From Mycobacterium senriense (GTDB lineage Bacteria > Actinomycetota > Actinomycetes > Mycobacteriales > Mycobacteriaceae): a DNA stretch of 64,000 bases. Under the pieces are notes generated by a model. That model worked only from the letters and a program-made list of their open reading frames with translations. It did not search any database and was not told the origin of the DNA. This document shows positions 8,402 through 20,517 of the stretch, piece by piece; the stretch's first letter is position 1, and every line of letters begins with the position of its first letter. Both the position numbers and the translations under genes were made by a program. The stretch covers positions 3,038,001 through 3,102,000 of the forward strand of contig NZ_AP024828.1 in NCBI RefSeq assembly GCF_019668465.1. The letters run 5' to 3'.

Positions 8402-9958
8402 TCACTCGACTTCGGAAGCCGGCTGATAGCGGGGGAAAACACCCACCGGAGCGGGCAGCGCCGTGCCGGGAGCCAGGCGCGTGCCGACAGCGGCAAACGC
8501 TCGCCGCTCTGACGGCTGGCCGAGCAGATCCAGCAGCTTGCCGGCCGATTCGGGCATGACTGGCTGCACCAGGAGGGCGGCGATGCGGACCGCCTCGCAG
8601 GTGACGTACAAAACGGTGCGAAATCGTTCCTGATCGGCCTGGGACTCGCTCTTGCGCAACACCCACGGCTGCTGCGCGGAGAAGTACTTGTTGGCCTCGC
8701 CGAGCATCAGCCAGATCGCTTCCAGACCCAGATGCATCGCCTGTGAGTCGAAACTGGCCCGCACGCGTTCCAACAGGCCGTCGGCCGTGGCGAGCAACTC
8801 GGTGTCGGCGGCAATCAGCTCACCGGGCTCGGGGAGCACCCCATCGAGGTTCTTGGCGATCATCGATAACGACCGTTGGGCCAGGTTGCCCAGCTCGTTG
8901 GCCAGATCGGAGTTGATCCGGGTGACGATGGCGTCTTCGCTGAAGCTGCCGTCCTGGCCGAACGGCACTTCGCGCAGCAGGAAATAGCGCACCTGGTCCA
9001 CCCCGAACGTGTCGATCAAGTTGATCGGGTCGACCACGTTGCCCACCGACTTGCTCATCTTCTCGCCGCGGTTGAGCAGGAACCCGTGCGCGAAAACCCT
9101 ACGCGGCAGCTCGATTCCGGCCGACATCAAAAACGCGGGCCAGTACACGGTGTGGAACCGGATGATGTCCTTGCCGATCATGTGCAAGTCGGCCGGCCAG
9201 TAGCGCCGGAACCGCTCGGATTCGGTGTCCGGGTAGCCGACACCGGTCAGGTAGTTGGTCAGCGCGTCGACCCAGACGTACATCACATGGTCGGGATGCT
9301 CGGGCACCTGCACGCCCCAGTCGAACGAGGTGCGGGAGATGGACAGGTCGCGCAGCCCGCCCGAGACGAAGCTGACCATCTCGTTGCGCCGCACGTCGGG
9401 CGCGATGAAGTCCGGGTTCGCCTCGTAGTGGGCCAGCAGCTTGTCGGTGTAGGCCGACAGCCGGAAGAAATAGGTTTGCTCCTCGGTCCAGGTCACCGGC
9501 GCGCCCGTCTCCACGGCCAGCCGGGTCCCGTCCTCGAGGAGTTTGGTCTCCGATTCGACGAAGAACCGTTCGTCGCGCACCGAGTACCAGCCCGAGTAGG
9601 TGTCCAGATAGATGTCACCGGCCGCCGACATCCGGCGCCAGATCTCCTTGGATGCCTCGTGGTGGTCGGCGTCGGTGGTGCGGATGAACCGGTCGAACGA
9701 GATGTTCAACCGCTCCTGCAGCCGCTGGAACACATCGGAGTTGCGCCGGGCCAGCTCGGCCGTCGGGATGCCCTCGGCCGCCGCCGTTTCGACCATCTTG
9801 AGGCCGTGCTCGTCGGTGCCGGTCAGAAACCGCACATCGAACCCGTCGAGCCGCTTGAACCGGGCGATCGCGTCGGTCGCGATGTACTCGTACGCGTGAC
9901 CGATGTGCGGATCGCCATTGGGGTAGGTGATCGCGGTGGTGACGTAATAGGGCCTCAT
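8402..9958 (-). CDS. metG: Methionyl-tRNA synthetase
   Basis: A 518-residue class I aminoacyl-tRNA synthetase that charges tRNA-Met. The N-terminus is [20 protein letters not shown], containing the HIGH signature (HIGHAY); the KMSKS loop appears as [14 protein letters not shown]. The anticodon-binding helical domain follows ([12 protein letters not shown] and onward). The open frame extends far upstream, but the start at 9958 gives the family's N-terminus and places the gene back-to-back with tatD. The protein lacks the C-terminal EMAP-like tRNA-binding extension, as in other mycobacteria. It corresponds to metS (Rv1007c) of M. tuberculosis. Confidence 0.97.
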   Translation of the reverse strand: MRPYYVTTAITYPNGDPHIGHAYEYIATDAIARFKRLDGFDVRFLTGTDEHGLKMVETAAAEGIPTAELARRNSDVFQRLQERLNISFDRFIRTTDADHHEASKEIWRRMSAAGDIYLDTYSGWYSVRDERFFVESETKLLEDGTRLAVETGAPVTWTEEQTYFFRLSAYTDKLLAHYEANPDFIAPDVRRNEMVSFVSGGLRDLSISRTSFDWGVQVPEHPDHVMYVWVDALTNYLTGVGYPDTESERFRRYWPADLHMIGKDIIRFHTVYWPAFLMSAGIELPRRVFAHGFLLNRGEKMSKSVGNVVDPINLIDTFGVDQVRYFLLREVPFGQDGSFSEDAIVTRINSDLANELGNLAQRSLSMIAKNLDGVLPEPGELIAADTELLATADGLLERVRASFDSQAMHLGLEAIWLMLGEANKYFSAQQPWVLRKSESQADQERFRTVLYVTCEAVRIAALLVQPVMPESAGKLLDLLGQPSERRAFAAVGTRLAPGTALPAPVGVFPRYQPASEVE

Positions 9959-9982
9959 CGCCCCCAACCTTATTTGGGGGCG
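9959..9982. promoter_or_regulatory. 9-bp perfect inverted repeat between metG and tatD
   Basis: Arms CGCCCCCAA (9959-9967) and TTGGGGGCG (9974-9982) with a six-base centre fill most of the 39-base divergent gap, starting directly at the metG start codon. It could be a protein-binding palindrome or a hairpin at the very 5' end of either mRNA. Nothing in the sequence decides which. Confidence 0.45.
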
Positions 9983-9997
9983 ACTTATGGTGTGCGC

Positions 9998-10834
9998 GTG
10001 ACTTCCGAACGCCGGCCGCCCCCGGCCCCCGAGCCGTTGAGCCCGCTCGTCGATGCGCACACCCACCTGGATGCGTGTGGTGCCGTCGACGCCGAGGGCG
10101 TGCGGGCCATCGTGGACCGCGCCGCGGCGGTCGGGGTGGGCGCTGTCGTCACGATCGCCGACGACCTGGACTCGGCGCGCTGGGTCACCCGCGCCGCCGA
10201 GTGGGACCCGCGGGTCTATGCCGCCGTGGCCCTGCACCCGACCCGCACCGGCGCGCTCGACGACGCCGCCCGCGCCGAAATCGAGCGACTGGTGGCCCAC
10301 CCCAGGGTGGTGGCCGTCGGCGAGACCGGCCTGGACCTGTATTGGCCCGGCCGCCTGGACGGCTGCGCCGAACCGGCCGTGCAGCGGGAGGCGTTCGCCT
10401 GGCACATCGACCTGGCGAAGCGGTGCGGCAAACCGCTGATGATCCACAACCGCGACGCCGACGAAGAAGTGCTCGACGTGCTGGCGGCCGAGGGCGCCCC
10501 GGACGCCGTGATCTTTCACTGCTTTTCCTCGGATGCCGCCATGGCCCGCCGCTGCGTGGACGCCGGATGGCTGCTGAGCCTGTCCGGCACCGCGAGCTTC
10601 CGCAACGCGCACGCCCTGCGCGAAGCCGTCCCCTTGATACCGCCGGAGCAACTGCTGGTGGAGACCGACGCACCATTCTTGACGCCCCATCCGTATAGGG
10701 GGACGGCGAATGAGCCGTATTGCCTTCCTTATACTGTTCGGGCGATCGCCGAACTGATGGATCGTCGCCCGGAAGAGCTGGCCGAGAAAACAACTGCCAA
10801 TGCTGAACGGGTGTACGGATTGGTCGCAGTGTGA
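9998..10834 (+). CDS. tatD: TatD-family metal-dependent DNase/hydrolase
   Basis: A 278-residue TIM-barrel hydrolase of the TatD family (3'-5' DNA/RNA exonuclease activity is reported for family members). Metal-binding motifs are visible: VDAHTHLDA near the N-terminus (first His pair), [12 protein letters not shown] (bridging Glu), [17 protein letters not shown] and [14 protein letters not shown] with the C-terminal Asp. GTG at 9998 is the last start before the HTH metal motif and is preferred; a GTG two codons earlier is possible. The gene is divergent from metG and precedes rpfB by 157 bases, as in Rv1008-Rv1009. Confidence 0.93.
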   Translation: MTSERRPPPAPEPLSPLVDAHTHLDACGAVDAEGVRAIVDRAAAVGVGAVVTIADDLDSARWVTRAAEWDPRVYAAVALHPTRTGALDDAARAEIERLVAHPRVVAVGETGLDLYWPGRLDGCAEPAVQREAFAWHIDLAKRCGKPLMIHNRDADEEVLDVLAAEGAPDAVIFHCFSSDAAMARRCVDAGWLLSLSGTASFRNAHALREAVPLIPPEQLLVETDAPFLTPHPYRGTANEPYCLPYTVRAIAELMDRRPEELAEKTTANAERVYGLVAV

Positions 10835-13036
<2,202 letters not shown>

Positions 13037-13097
13037 ACGGCGGACCGCCGGAGCGCCGTTGCGTGTGGTTGGCTCTCAGCAGCGATAGTCTGCTGCG

Positions 13098-14054
13098 GTG
13101 TCAGCGTCTGACGGCAACACCGCCGCGCAGTGGGTTCCCACCGGGTCGGTCACCGTCCGGGCCCCCGGGAAAGTCAACCTCTACCTGGCGGTCGGCGACC
13201 GCCGCGAGGACGGCTACCACGAGCTGAACACGATCTTTCAGGCCGTTTCGCTGCTCGACGAGGTGACGGTGCGCAATGCCGATGTGCTCTCGCTCGAGAT
13301 CGTCGGCGAGGGCGCCGAGACGCTGCCCACCGACGAACGCAACCTCGCCTGGCAGGCCGCCGAGCTTATGGCTGAACACGTCGGCCGGGCGCCGGATGTG
13401 TCGATCATGATCGACAAATCGATTCCGGTGGCCGGCGGGATGGCCGGGGGCAGCGCCGACGCGGCTGCCGTGCTGGTCGCGATGAACTCGCTGTGGGAAC
13501 TCAACGTTCCGCGCCGCGACCTGCGTGCGCTGGCCGCCAGGTTGGGCAGCGACGTCCCGTTCGCGCTGCACGGCGGAACCGCGTTGGGCACCGGCCGTGG
13601 CGAGGAGTTGGCGACGGTGTTGTCCCGCAACACCTTCCACTGGGTGCTGGCGTTCGCCGACAGTGAGCTGCTGACGCCGGCCGTTTTCGCCGAACTGGAC
13701 CGGCTGCGCGAGGCGGGGGACCCGCCCCGGCTGCCCGCTCCCGGGCCGGTGCTGGCCGCCCTCGCCGCCGGCGATGCCGAGCAGCTGGCTCCGCTGCTGG
13801 GCAACGAGATGCAGGCGGCCGCGGTGAGCCTGCACCCCGCCCTGCGGCGGACGCTGCGCGCCGGCGTGCAGGCCGGGGCGCTGGCGGGGATCGTGTCCGG
13901 GTCGGGCCCGACGTGTGCCTTCCTGTGCTCATCGGCCGCGGCCGCGGTCGACGTCGGCACCGAGGTGTCGGGGGCGGGCGTCTGCCGCACGGTGCGGGTC
14001 GCCAGCGGGCCGGTGGTGGGGGCGCGGGTGGTGCCCACGCCCACCGAAGTGTGA
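13098..14054 (+). CDS. ispE: 4-diphosphocytidyl-2-C-methyl-D-erythritol kinase
   Basis: IspE phosphorylates CDP-methylerythritol in the MEP pathway, which supplies isoprenoids including the polyprenyl carriers of the wall. It is a GHMP kinase of 318 residues: [16 protein letters not shown] at the start, the glycine-rich ATP loop [17 protein letters not shown], and the third motif [14 protein letters not shown] near the C-terminus. The start is GTG at 13098, 61 bases after ksgA. It is the last gene of the rpfB operon, and a strong 12-bp hairpin follows 100 bases downstream. Confidence 0.96.
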   Translation: MSASDGNTAAQWVPTGSVTVRAPGKVNLYLAVGDRREDGYHELNTIFQAVSLLDEVTVRNADVLSLEIVGEGAETLPTDERNLAWQAAELMAEHVGRAPDVSIMIDKSIPVAGGMAGGSADAAAVLVAMNSLWELNVPRRDLRALAARLGSDVPFALHGGTALGTGRGEELATVLSRNTFHWVLAFADSELLTPAVFAELDRLREAGDPPRLPAPGPVLAALAAGDAEQLAPLLGNEMQAAAVSLHPALRRTLRAGVQAGALAGIVSGSGPTCAFLCSSAAAAVDVGTEVSGAGVCRTVRVASGPVVGARVVPTPTEV

Positions 14055-14392
14055 AAAATTACTCGAATCCACGCGTTGGTTTTGCGGTTCCCTAAGAGGA
14101 GCTTAAGATAATGCGCGGTGACGGGAAGCGTTGAGCAAGATCACATAAATCCATCGTCCGCCGGGCGCTCCGGCGGACGATTAATGAATGGGGCCCGACA
14201 CGGTTTCTCCGGCCCGACTCGCGCCTATCGGGTGATCGCGCGCCGCCCCATCGCGGCGGGCGCGGACCCATCATCGATCCGAGACCTAACCGCCGCCCAA
14301 CTGTGTTTGCGTGCTTGCGACGAAGAGTTACCCGGCGGGCGGAACATGAGATTCCGGGCATTCGGATCAGGGCTGGAACCGAGGAGGTTTTT
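14055..14392 (+). other. ispE-pks16 intergenic region
   Basis: 338 bases holding the hairpin at 14153-14181 and, near the end, the GAGGAGG ribosome-binding site of pks16 (about 14381-14387). A 92-codon open frame (14118-14396) runs through it and overlaps pks16; it has no recognisable domain and I do not call it. M. tuberculosis has a small hypothetical gene (Rv1012) at this position, so a poorly conserved short gene cannot be excluded. Confidence 0.4.
14153..14181 (+). terminator. Strong hairpin after ispE
   Basis: Perfect 12-bp arms ATCGTCCGCCGG (14153-14164) and CCGGCGGACGAT (14170-14181) around a five-base loop. It lies about 100 bases past ispE and about 210 before pks16, with no long U tract, as is typical of mycobacterial terminators. 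It probably ends the rpfB-ksgA-ispE transcript. Confidence 0.65.
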
Positions 14393-16027
14393 GTGAGCAG
14401 GTTTACCGAGAAGATGTACCGCAATGCCCGGTCCGTGACGACGGGCATGGTCACCGGTGAACCCCACGAACCGGTCCGCCACACCTGGGGCGAGGTCCAC
14501 GAGCGCGCGCGCCGCATCGCGGGTGGCCTGGCCGCCGCGGGCATCGGCCCGGACGACGCGGTCGGTGTGCTCGCCGGCTATCCGGTGGAGATCGCGCCGA
14601 CGGCGCAGGGCCTGTGGATGCGCGGGGCCAGCCTTACCATGCTGCACCAGCCCACGCCGCGCACCGACCTGGCCGTGTGGGCCGAGGACACCATGAACGT
14701 CATCGGCATGATCGAGGCGAAGGCCGTCGTCGTCTCCGAGCCGTTCCTGGTGGCCATCCCGGTGCTCGAGGAGAAGGGCATCAAGGTCGTCACCGTCGCC
14801 GATCTGCTCGCGGCGGAGCCCATCGAACCCGTGGAAGTCGGCGAGGATGCGCTCGCGTTGATGCAGCTGACCAGCGGCTCGACCGGGTCTCCCAAGGCGG
14901 TGCAGATCACCCACCGCAACATCTACTCCAACGCCGAGGCGATGTTCATCGGCGCCCAGTACGACGTCACCAAGGACGTCATGGTCAGCTGGCTGCCCTG
15001 CTTCCACGACATGGGCATGGTCGGCTTCCTCACGATCCCGATGTACTTCGGCGCCGAGCTGGTCAAGGTCACGCCGATGGACTTCCTGCGCGATACGTTG
15101 CTGTGGGCCAAGCTCATCGACAAGTACAAGGGCACCATGACCGCGGCGCCCAACTTCGCCTACGCGCTGCTGGCCAAGCGGCTGCGCCGCAACGCCAAGC
15201 CCGGCGACTTCGATTTGTCAACGCTGCGCTTCGCCCTGTCCGGCGCGGAGCCCGTCGAGCCCGCCGACGTCGAGGACCTGCTCGACGCCGGCAAGCCGTT
15301 CGGCCTACGGTCCTCGGCGATTCTGCCGGCCTACGGCATGGCCGAGACCACGCTGGCCGTGTCGTTCTCCGAGTGCAACGCCGGCCTGGTGGTCGACGAG
15401 GTGGACGCCGACCTGCTGGCCGCCCTGCGCCGCGCCGTGCCGGCCAGCAAGGGCAACACCCGCCGGCTGGCCACGCTCGGCCCGCTGCTTCGCGACCTCG
15501 AGGCGCGCATCATCGACGAGAACGGCGACGTGATGCCCGCCCGCGGCGTCGGTGTCATCGAGCTGCGCGGCGAGTCGCTGACGCCCGGCTACCTCACCAT
15601 GGGTGGCTTCATCTCGGCCCAGGACGAGAACGGCTGGTACGACACCGGCGACCTCGGCTACCTGACCGAAGAGGGTCACGTGGTGGTCTGCGGCCGCGTC
15701 AAGGACGTCATCATCATGGCGGGCCGCAATATCTATCCGACCGACATCGAGCGCGCCGCCTGCCGCGTCGAGGGGGTGCGGCCCGGTTGCGCCGTGGCGG
15801 TCCGGCTGGACGCCGGCCATTCCCGCGAGACGTTCGCGGTGGCCGTGGAGTCCAATGCTTTCCAAGACCAGGCCGAGGTGCGTCGCATCGAGCACCAGGT
15901 CGCCCGGGAGGTCGTGGCCGAGGTCGACGTGCGGCCGCGCAACGTGGTGGTGCTCGGTCCGGGGACCATCCCGAAGACGCCGTCGGGCAAGCTGCGCCGG
16001 TCGACCTCGGTCAGCCTGGTCACCTAG
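14393..16027 (+). CDS. pks16: Acyl-AMP ligase / acyl-CoA synthetase (Pks16)
   Basis: A 544-residue ANL-superfamily adenylating enzyme, not a polyketide synthase despite the historical name. The AMP-binding loop is [37 protein letters not shown] carries the A5 motif; [11 protein letters not shown] is A7; and [20 protein letters not shown] begins the C-terminal lid, with the catalytic Lys in [10 protein letters not shown]. It activates a carboxylic acid with ATP; the acceptor (CoA or a carrier protein) is not deducible. GTG at 14393, behind GAGGAGG, gives 544 residues, the length I recall for Rv1013. It ends 12 bases from the convergent pth gene. Confidence 0.93.
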   Translation: MSRFTEKMYRNARSVTTGMVTGEPHEPVRHTWGEVHERARRIAGGLAAAGIGPDDAVGVLAGYPVEIAPTAQGLWMRGASLTMLHQPTPRTDLAVWAEDTMNVIGMIEAKAVVVSEPFLVAIPVLEEKGIKVVTVADLLAAEPIEPVEVGEDALALMQLTSGSTGSPKAVQITHRNIYSNAEAMFIGAQYDVTKDVMVSWLPCFHDMGMVGFLTIPMYFGAELVKVTPMDFLRDTLLWAKLIDKYKGTMTAAPNFAYALLAKRLRRNAKPGDFDLSTLRFALSGAEPVEPADVEDLLDAGKPFGLRSSAILPAYGMAETTLAVSFSECNAGLVVDEVDADLLAALRRAVPASKGNTRRLATLGPLLRDLEARIIDENGDVMPARGVGVIELRGESLTPGYLTMGGFISAQDENGWYDTGDLGYLTEEGHVVVCGRVKDVIIMAGRNIYPTDIERAACRVEGVRPGCAVAVRLDAGHSRETFAVAVESNAFQDQAEVRRIEHQVAREVVAEVDVRPRNVVVLGPGTIPKTPSGKLRRSTSVSLVT

Positions 16028-16038
16028 TCCGGGCGGGC

Positions 16039-16614
16039 CTACCAGGCGTGGACGCTGTTCTGCGCGGGCTCTAGGCCCAGTTCGATCAGCAACTCGGTCG
16101 CGTCCGCGGCCTGCTCGCAGATGGTGGGAACCTCGGCGCGCTCGGCGGCGTTGAAGGCCTCCAGCACGAACGCCGCCGGATCCTTGCGTCCCGGGGGACG
16201 GCCGATCCCGATGCGAACCCGTTGAAAGTCCTTGCTGCCCAGAGCATTAGCAACCGAACGCAGGCCGTTGTGGCCGCCTTCGCCGCCGCCGATCTTGAGC
16301 CGGATACGCCCGAAGTCCAAGTCGAGATCGTCGTGGATGACGATGACGTCGCCCGGTGTCACCGAGTAGAACTTCGCCAACGGGCCGACCTGGCGGCCGG
16401 ATTCGTTCATGTAGCAGCGCGGTTTGGCCACCACCACCGGATGCCCGGAGAGCCGGCCGCTGACGATCTCGGCGCCGGAACGCTTGTGCGCCTTGAACTT
16501 CGAACCCATCCGCGCAGCCAGCAGGTCGGCGACCATGAACCCGATGTTGTGCCGGGTCCGGGCGTAGTTGTCTCCGGGATTGCCGAGGCCGACGACCAGC
16601 AACGGCTCGGCCAC
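16039..16614 (-). CDS. pth: Peptidyl-tRNA hydrolase
   Basis: Pth releases peptides from peptidyl-tRNA that has dropped off ribosomes, recycling the tRNA. It is 191 residues with [20 protein letters not shown] (catalytic His in TRHNIGF), the substrate-binding [13 protein letters not shown] with its conserved Asn, [13 protein letters not shown] with the catalytic Asp, and [13 protein letters not shown]. The start is GTG at 16614, 12 bases after the rplY stop, so the two genes are co-transcribed. Confidence 0.97.
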   Translation of the reverse strand: MAEPLLVVGLGNPGDNYARTRHNIGFMVADLLAARMGSKFKAHKRSGAEIVSGRLSGHPVVVAKPRCYMNESGRQVGPLAKFYSVTPGDVIVIHDDLDLDFGRIRLKIGGGEGGHNGLRSVANALGSKDFQRVRIGIGRPPGRKDPAAFVLEAFNAAERAEVPTICEQAADATELLIELGLEPAQNSVHAW

Positions 16615-16626
16615 GTTGTGATCCGC

Positions 16627-17295
16627 CTACTCGGACTCGGACTCGGCAACCTCTTCTTCGCCGGCCTCGGCTTCCTCTTCGCCTTCGGCCGCCGCGGCCT
16701 CCTCGGTGACCTCGCCCGCGCCCTCTTCGGCCAGTTCCTCGGCCGTCGGCGCGGTGACCACGTTGACCACCAGGGTCTCCGGGTCGGAGATCAGGGTGAC
16801 GCCCTGGGGCAGGGTGATCTGTCCGGCGGAGAACTGGGTGCCGGGCTCGGCGCCCTCAACCGACACCGTCAGCTGCTCGGGAATCGACAGGGCGTCGGCC
16901 TCGATCTCGATGGCGCTGGCGTCCTGGGTCACCAGGGTGCCGGGCACGGCCTCGCCCTCGATGACGACACGGACCTCGACGACGACCTTTTCGCCCCGGC
17001 GCACCACCAGCAGGTCGGCGTGCTGGATCGTGCGGCGGATCGGGTGGATGTCCAGCGACTTGGTCAGGGCCAGCTGCTCCTTGCCCTCGATGTCGAGGGT
17101 CAGCACCGCGTTGGTGCCCGCGTGCCGGAGCACCGCGGCGAAGTCGTGGCCGGGCAGTTCCAGGTGCTGCGGGTCGGCGCCGTGGCCGTAGAGGACGGCC
17201 GGGATCTTGCCGTCGCGGCGGGCTCGCCGGGACGCACCCTTGCCGGTCTCGCCGCGGACCGCGACCTTCAACTGGTTGAGTGCTTGCTTGGCCAT
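16627..17295 (-). CDS. rplY: 50S ribosomal protein L25 / general stress protein Ctc
   Basis: A 222-residue long-form L25 (TL5/Ctc type) that binds 5S rRNA in the central protuberance. The N-terminal 5S-binding domain begins [20 protein letters not shown] and includes [10 protein letters not shown]. The C-terminal beta domain contains [20 protein letters not shown] and [18 protein letters not shown]. The last ~40 residues are an acidic Glu/Ala-rich tail, common in actinobacterial L25. It is immediately upstream of pth in the same transcript. Confidence 0.96.
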   Translation of the reverse strand: MAKQALNQLKVAVRGETGKGASRRARRDGKIPAVLYGHGADPQHLELPGHDFAAVLRHAGTNAVLTLDIEGKEQLALTKSLDIHPIRRTIQHADLLVVRRGEKVVVEVRVVIEGEAVPGTLVTQDASAIEIEADALSIPEQLTVSVEGAEPGTQFSAGQITLPQGVTLISDPETLVVNVVTAPTAEELAEEGAGEVTEEAAAAEGEEEAEAGEEEVAESESE

Positions 17296-17477
17296 CGTGT
17301 CGCTCCTGTGTGCTCGCTCGTGTTTCGGGGCACGGCCAGGATCGCGACGATTCGTCGGTCTCCGTCGATAACGGTGCTGGCCAACCAGCCACCCTCGCCG
17401 TGACGCCCGGCCAGGTTAGCGCATCCGCACCTCACAGGGGAAATTCGGTGGCAGGTGGGACCGAAAGCTCAGCGGGC

Positions 17478-18347
17478 TCAGAGCGGGAACTTGGTCTTTG
17501 TGAGCTGCTCGGACAGCGACCACAGCGCCGCCGCCGTGGCCGAATCCCGGGCACGCCGGCTGCGCCCGACCGGTTGGGTGCGGCCCATCTGGCCGAATCG
17601 GGGTCCGACGAAGGTGTCCCCGGGCAAATTCTGGGACGCCGCGTACAGGGTTTGCCGGGCGCCGAAATCGGCGTTGGTGGCGACCACCCGCGTGACTGCC
17701 GACATCAGCGTGTCACCCAGCTTGCGGCCGGAGGCGCCCTGCAGGTTGGTGTGCGAGTAGCCGGGGTGCGCGGCGAGCGCGCGCAGCGGCGAACCGGCAG
17801 CGGTGAGGCGGCGCTGCAGCTCGCTGGTGAACAGCAGGTTGGCGAGCTTGGACTGGCTGTAGGCCAGCCACGGCGAGTAGCGCCGCTTCTGCCAATGCAG
17901 GTCGTCGAGGTTGATGCTTCCGGGCCAGTGCGCCATCGACGAGACCGTCACCACCCGATCGGTCAGCTTGGGCAGCAACAGGTTCGTCAGCGCGAAGTGA
18001 CCGAGATGGTTGGTGCCGATCTGGGTCTCGAAGCCGTCGACCGTCAGCGCGAAGGGGGCGGCCATGATGCCGGCGTTGTTGATCAGCACGTCGGCCTTGC
18101 TCACCCCGTCGGCGAACCGGTGCATCGACGACAGGTCCTGCAGGTCGAGTTCTCGCACCTCGACCTGGCCGGCCATCTGACGGGCCGCTGTCTCGCCCTT
18201 GCGGATGTTGCGTACGGCCATGATGATCGTGGCCCCTCGTCGCGCCAGCTCGCGGGCGGTCACGGCGCCCAGCCCGCTGTTGGCACCGGTGATGATGACG
18301 GTCCGTTCGGCGAACGACGGTAGGTCTGCGGCAGTCCAGCCAGTCAT
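17478..18347 (-). CDS. Short-chain dehydrogenase/reductase
   Basis: A 289-residue SDR oxidoreductase. The Rossmann cofactor loop is TVIITGANSGLGAVTA (TGxxxGxG); NNAGIMAAPF is the NNAG motif; the catalytic Ser lies in VTVSSMAHWPG and the Tyr/Lys pair in AYSQSKLANLL. The C-terminus matches retinol-dehydrogenase/WW-oxidoreductase-like mycobacterial SDRs, likely NADP-dependent; the substrate is unknown. ATG at 18347 is preferred over GTG 18359. It sits between rplY and lpqT, which I recall as adjacent in M. tuberculosis, so it is an extra gene at this position. Confidence 0.88.
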   Translation of the reverse strand: MTGWTAADLPSFAERTVIITGANSGLGAVTARELARRGATIIMAVRNIRKGETAARQMAGQVEVRELDLQDLSSMHRFADGVSKADVLINNAGIMAAPFALTVDGFETQIGTNHLGHFALTNLLLPKLTDRVVTVSSMAHWPGSINLDDLHWQKRRYSPWLAYSQSKLANLLFTSELQRRLTAAGSPLRALAAHPGYSHTNLQGASGRKLGDTLMSAVTRVVATNADFGARQTLYAASQNLPGDTFVGPRFGQMGRTQPVGRSRRARDSATAAALWSLSEQLTKTKFPL

Positions 18348-18420
18348 GGCCGACAACACTAATCGCGACGCGGGCCGGACCGCCTGGTGCCCGGCGTCGA
18401 ATTCGAGCGGCAGGGTGCCG

Positions 18421-19080
18421 CTACTTCGCCGCGACGACGAATCCGTGGATGATCGCGTCGATGTCGCTGGCCTGTGCGGCCGCCTGATTGGCGAAGCCGG
18501 TGATGGTCAGCTGCACCAGGTAACGCTGGTGGGCGGGCGGTGATCCGGTCGCAATGACGATGCGGTTCCAGCTGTGCAGCCGCATGCCACCCTCGAGGTC
18601 GTAGCTGCCCTGGATCATCGACGAGGGAAAACCGTTGTAGGGCGCGCCCGAGGCGTCCAGCTGCTTGAAGTTCTCGAACAGTTGCGCATCGTCGTTGCCG
18701 TGCTTGATCACCTGGGCCGGGTCGAAGTCACCGTTTAGTTTGAACACCACCAGCCGCGCCGTCGGAAACTTGCCGCCCTGGGAGATGATCAGCGTTTGCG
18801 GGCTGATGTTGGGGCTGGTGAACGGCGACCAGCCCGGGGGAGTCGGGATCGACACCGTCAGGTCGGGCAACGATCCCGGTGCCACCGGCTCTCCGGTCAC
18901 CCCGATGCTTTGCAGATACTGCGACAGGGGAACCGGCTTCTCCGCCGCCTTGGTGGTCGTGGTCGTCGAGGCCTTCGACAGGATCGATTGGTAGTCAGGC
19001 GGTTTCGGTGCGCAGCCGCTCGCGGAGAAGGCCGCCGCAACCATCGCGGCAGCGGCCATGCGCCGGCCGGGCCGGTTCAC
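18421..19080 (-). CDS. lpqT: Lipoprotein LpqT
   Basis: A 219-residue exported lipoprotein of the LpqN/LpqT family. The signal peptide ends in the lipobox FSASGC, with the lipidated Cys at residue 23. A short Thr-rich linker precedes the LpqN-like domain (PDLTVSIPTPPGWSPF, ISQGGKFPTARLVVFKLNGD, and a C-terminal IDAIIHGF helix). Its location is the outer face of the inner membrane; LpqN-family members have been linked to cell-envelope lipid trafficking, but the exact role of LpqT is unsettled. GTG at 19080 overlaps the arsC stop by four bases, so it is translationally coupled to arsC. Confidence 0.92.
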   Translation of the reverse strand: MNRPGRRMAAAAMVAAAFSASGCAPKPPDYQSILSKASTTTTTKAAEKPVPLSQYLQSIGVTGEPVAPGSLPDLTVSIPTPPGWSPFTSPNISPQTLIISQGGKFPTARLVVFKLNGDFDPAQVIKHGNDDAQLFENFKQLDASGAPYNGFPSSMIQGSYDLEGGMRLHSWNRIVIATGSPPAHQRYLVQLTITGFANQAAAQASDIDAIIHGFVVAAK

Positions 19081-19433
19081 AGAATCTCGCGGACCGCGTC
19101 GATCGGGCGGGCCAGCCGAGTGCCCTTCGGCGTGACGACGAAGGGTCGTTCGATGAGGATGGGGTGTTCGACCATGGCGTCGAGCAACTGGTCGTCGGTC
19201 GCGTCCGCGAGATTGAGCTCCTCATACAGCGACTCGCGCTTGCGGGTCGCGGTGCGCACGTCGATGCCCGCGTCGCGGATCATCTTCACCAGCTCGGAGC
19301 GGCTCGGCGGGGTCTTCAGGTACTCCACCACGGTGGGTTCAAAGCCGTTGTCCCGTAACAGGTCCAACGTCTTGCGGGAAGTGCTGCAGCGTGGGTTGTG
19401 GAAGATAACGGCGTCGTCTGGCTTGCCGGCCAT
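19077..19433 (-). CDS. arsC: Arsenate reductase family protein (glutaredoxin-like ArsC)
   Basis: A 118-residue ArsC/Spx-fold protein. The N-terminal loop IFHNPRCSTSRKTL contains the catalytic Cys, and the family's Arg cluster appears in EHPILIERPFVVTPKG. This is the glutathione/mycothiol-linked ArsC type, which reduces arsenate to arsenite. No ars operon genes (arsB/acr3, arsR) are near, so arsenate may not be the physiological substrate. The ATG directly abuts the prsA stop and the stop overlaps the lpqT start, placing it in the glmU-prsA transcript. Confidence 0.87.
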   Translation of the reverse strand: MAGKPDDAVIFHNPRCSTSRKTLDLLRDNGFEPTVVEYLKTPPSRSELVKMIRDAGIDVRTATRKRESLYEELNLADATDDQLLDAMVEHPILIERPFVVTPKGTRLARPIDAVREIL

Positions 19434-20414
19434 CTAGGCGTCTCCATCGAAAAGCCCGGTAACAGAACCGTTTTCGAAGACGGCGCGGATGGTGCTGGCC
19501 AGCAACGGCGCGATGGACAGGACCGTCAGCTGCGGGAAACGCTTCTCCTCGCCGATCGGGAGGGTGTTCGTCACGATCACTTCCCGGGCTCCGCAGGCGG
19601 CCAGCCGCTCGGCGGCCGGATCGGAGAGCACACCGTGGGTGGCCGCGATGATCACGTCACCGGCGCCCTCGTCGCGCAGCAGCTTCACCGCACCGGCGAT
19701 GGTGCCGCCGGTGTCGATCATGTCGTCGATCAGCACGCAGGTGCGTCCGGCGACCTCGCCGACGACGCGGTTGGACACCACCTGGTTGGGCACTCGCGGG
19801 TCGCGGGTCTTGTGAATGAAGGCCAGCGGGACGCCGCCCAGCGCGTCGGCCCATTTCTCGGCGATGCGCACCCGGCCGGAGTCTGGCGAGACGACCACCA
19901 TGTTGCCGTCGGGGTAGTTGTCACGGATGTAGCCGGTCAGCAGGTTCTGCCCGCGCATGTGGTCGACGGGCCCGTCGAAGAAGCCCTGGATCTGGTCGGT
20001 GTGCAGGTCGACGGTCACGATCCGATCGGCGCCCGCGGTCTTGAGCAGGTCGGCGACCAGCCGAGCCGAGATCGGCTCGCGGCCGCGGTGCTTCTTGTCC
20101 TGCCGGGCGTACGGGTAGAACGGCATGACCGCGGTGATCCGCTTGGCGCTGCCCCGCTTGAGGGCGTCGATCATGATCAGCTGTTCCATCAGCCAGTTGT
20201 TCACCGGGTCCGGGGCCGATTGCAGGACGAACGCGTCGCATCCGCGCACCGATTCGTGGAACCGGACGAAGATCTCGCCGTTGGCGAACTCCCGCGCGGT
20301 CTGTGCGGTGACGTGGACGTCGAGCTCCTTGGCCACCTGCTCGGCCAGCTCCGGATGCGCACGGCCGGAGAAGAGCATCAAATTTTTGCGGTTATCGGTC
20401 CAGTCGTGGCTCAA
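19434..20414 (-). CDS. prsA: Ribose-phosphate pyrophosphokinase
   Basis: PRPP synthetase, 326 residues: makes phosphoribosyl pyrophosphate from ribose-5-phosphate and ATP for nucleotides, His, Trp and the decaprenyl-phosphoryl-arabinose precursor of the mycobacterial wall. Visible motifs include LMLFSGRAHPELAEQVA, EIFVRFHESVRGCD, the flexible loop with PYARQDKKHRGREPI, and the PRPP-binding loop CVLIDDMIDTGGTIAGA. The start codon is TTG at 20414 with GAGGG seven bases upstream. It follows glmU by 103 bases on the same strand. Confidence 0.97.
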   Translation of the reverse strand: MSHDWTDNRKNLMLFSGRAHPELAEQVAKELDVHVTAQTAREFANGEIFVRFHESVRGCDAFVLQSAPDPVNNWLMEQLIMIDALKRGSAKRITAVMPFYPYARQDKKHRGREPISARLVADLLKTAGADRIVTVDLHTDQIQGFFDGPVDHMRGQNLLTGYIRDNYPDGNMVVVSPDSGRVRIAEKWADALGGVPLAFIHKTRDPRVPNQVVSNRVVGEVAGRTCVLIDDMIDTGGTIAGAVKLLRDEGAGDVIIAATHGVLSDPAAERLAACGAREVIVTNTLPIGEEKRFPQLTVLSIAPLLASTIRAVFENGSVTGLFDGDA

Positions 20415-20517
20415 CGCACTGCCCTCGCAAAATCGGGGTGGGGGATGGAAGGCACCATCGTACGAAGCGAATCGTACGGAAATGTGGCCGGGTTGCCAGC
20501 TAGCAAATTCACGGTGT

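Noticed and set aside
8876..9997. Long open frame reading into tatD from the opposite strand of metG
   Set aside because: It is the antisense shadow of metG; only from GTG 9998 does the translation resemble a protein family.
9959..10690. Upstream extension of metG to a 762-residue protein
   Set aside because: The extra residues are the antisense of tatD; the family N-terminus begins at 9958.
14118..14396. 92-codon open frame between ispE and pks16
   Set aside because: No domain, contains the 12-bp hairpin near its start and overlaps the pks16 ribosome-binding site. Not excluded, but not supportable.
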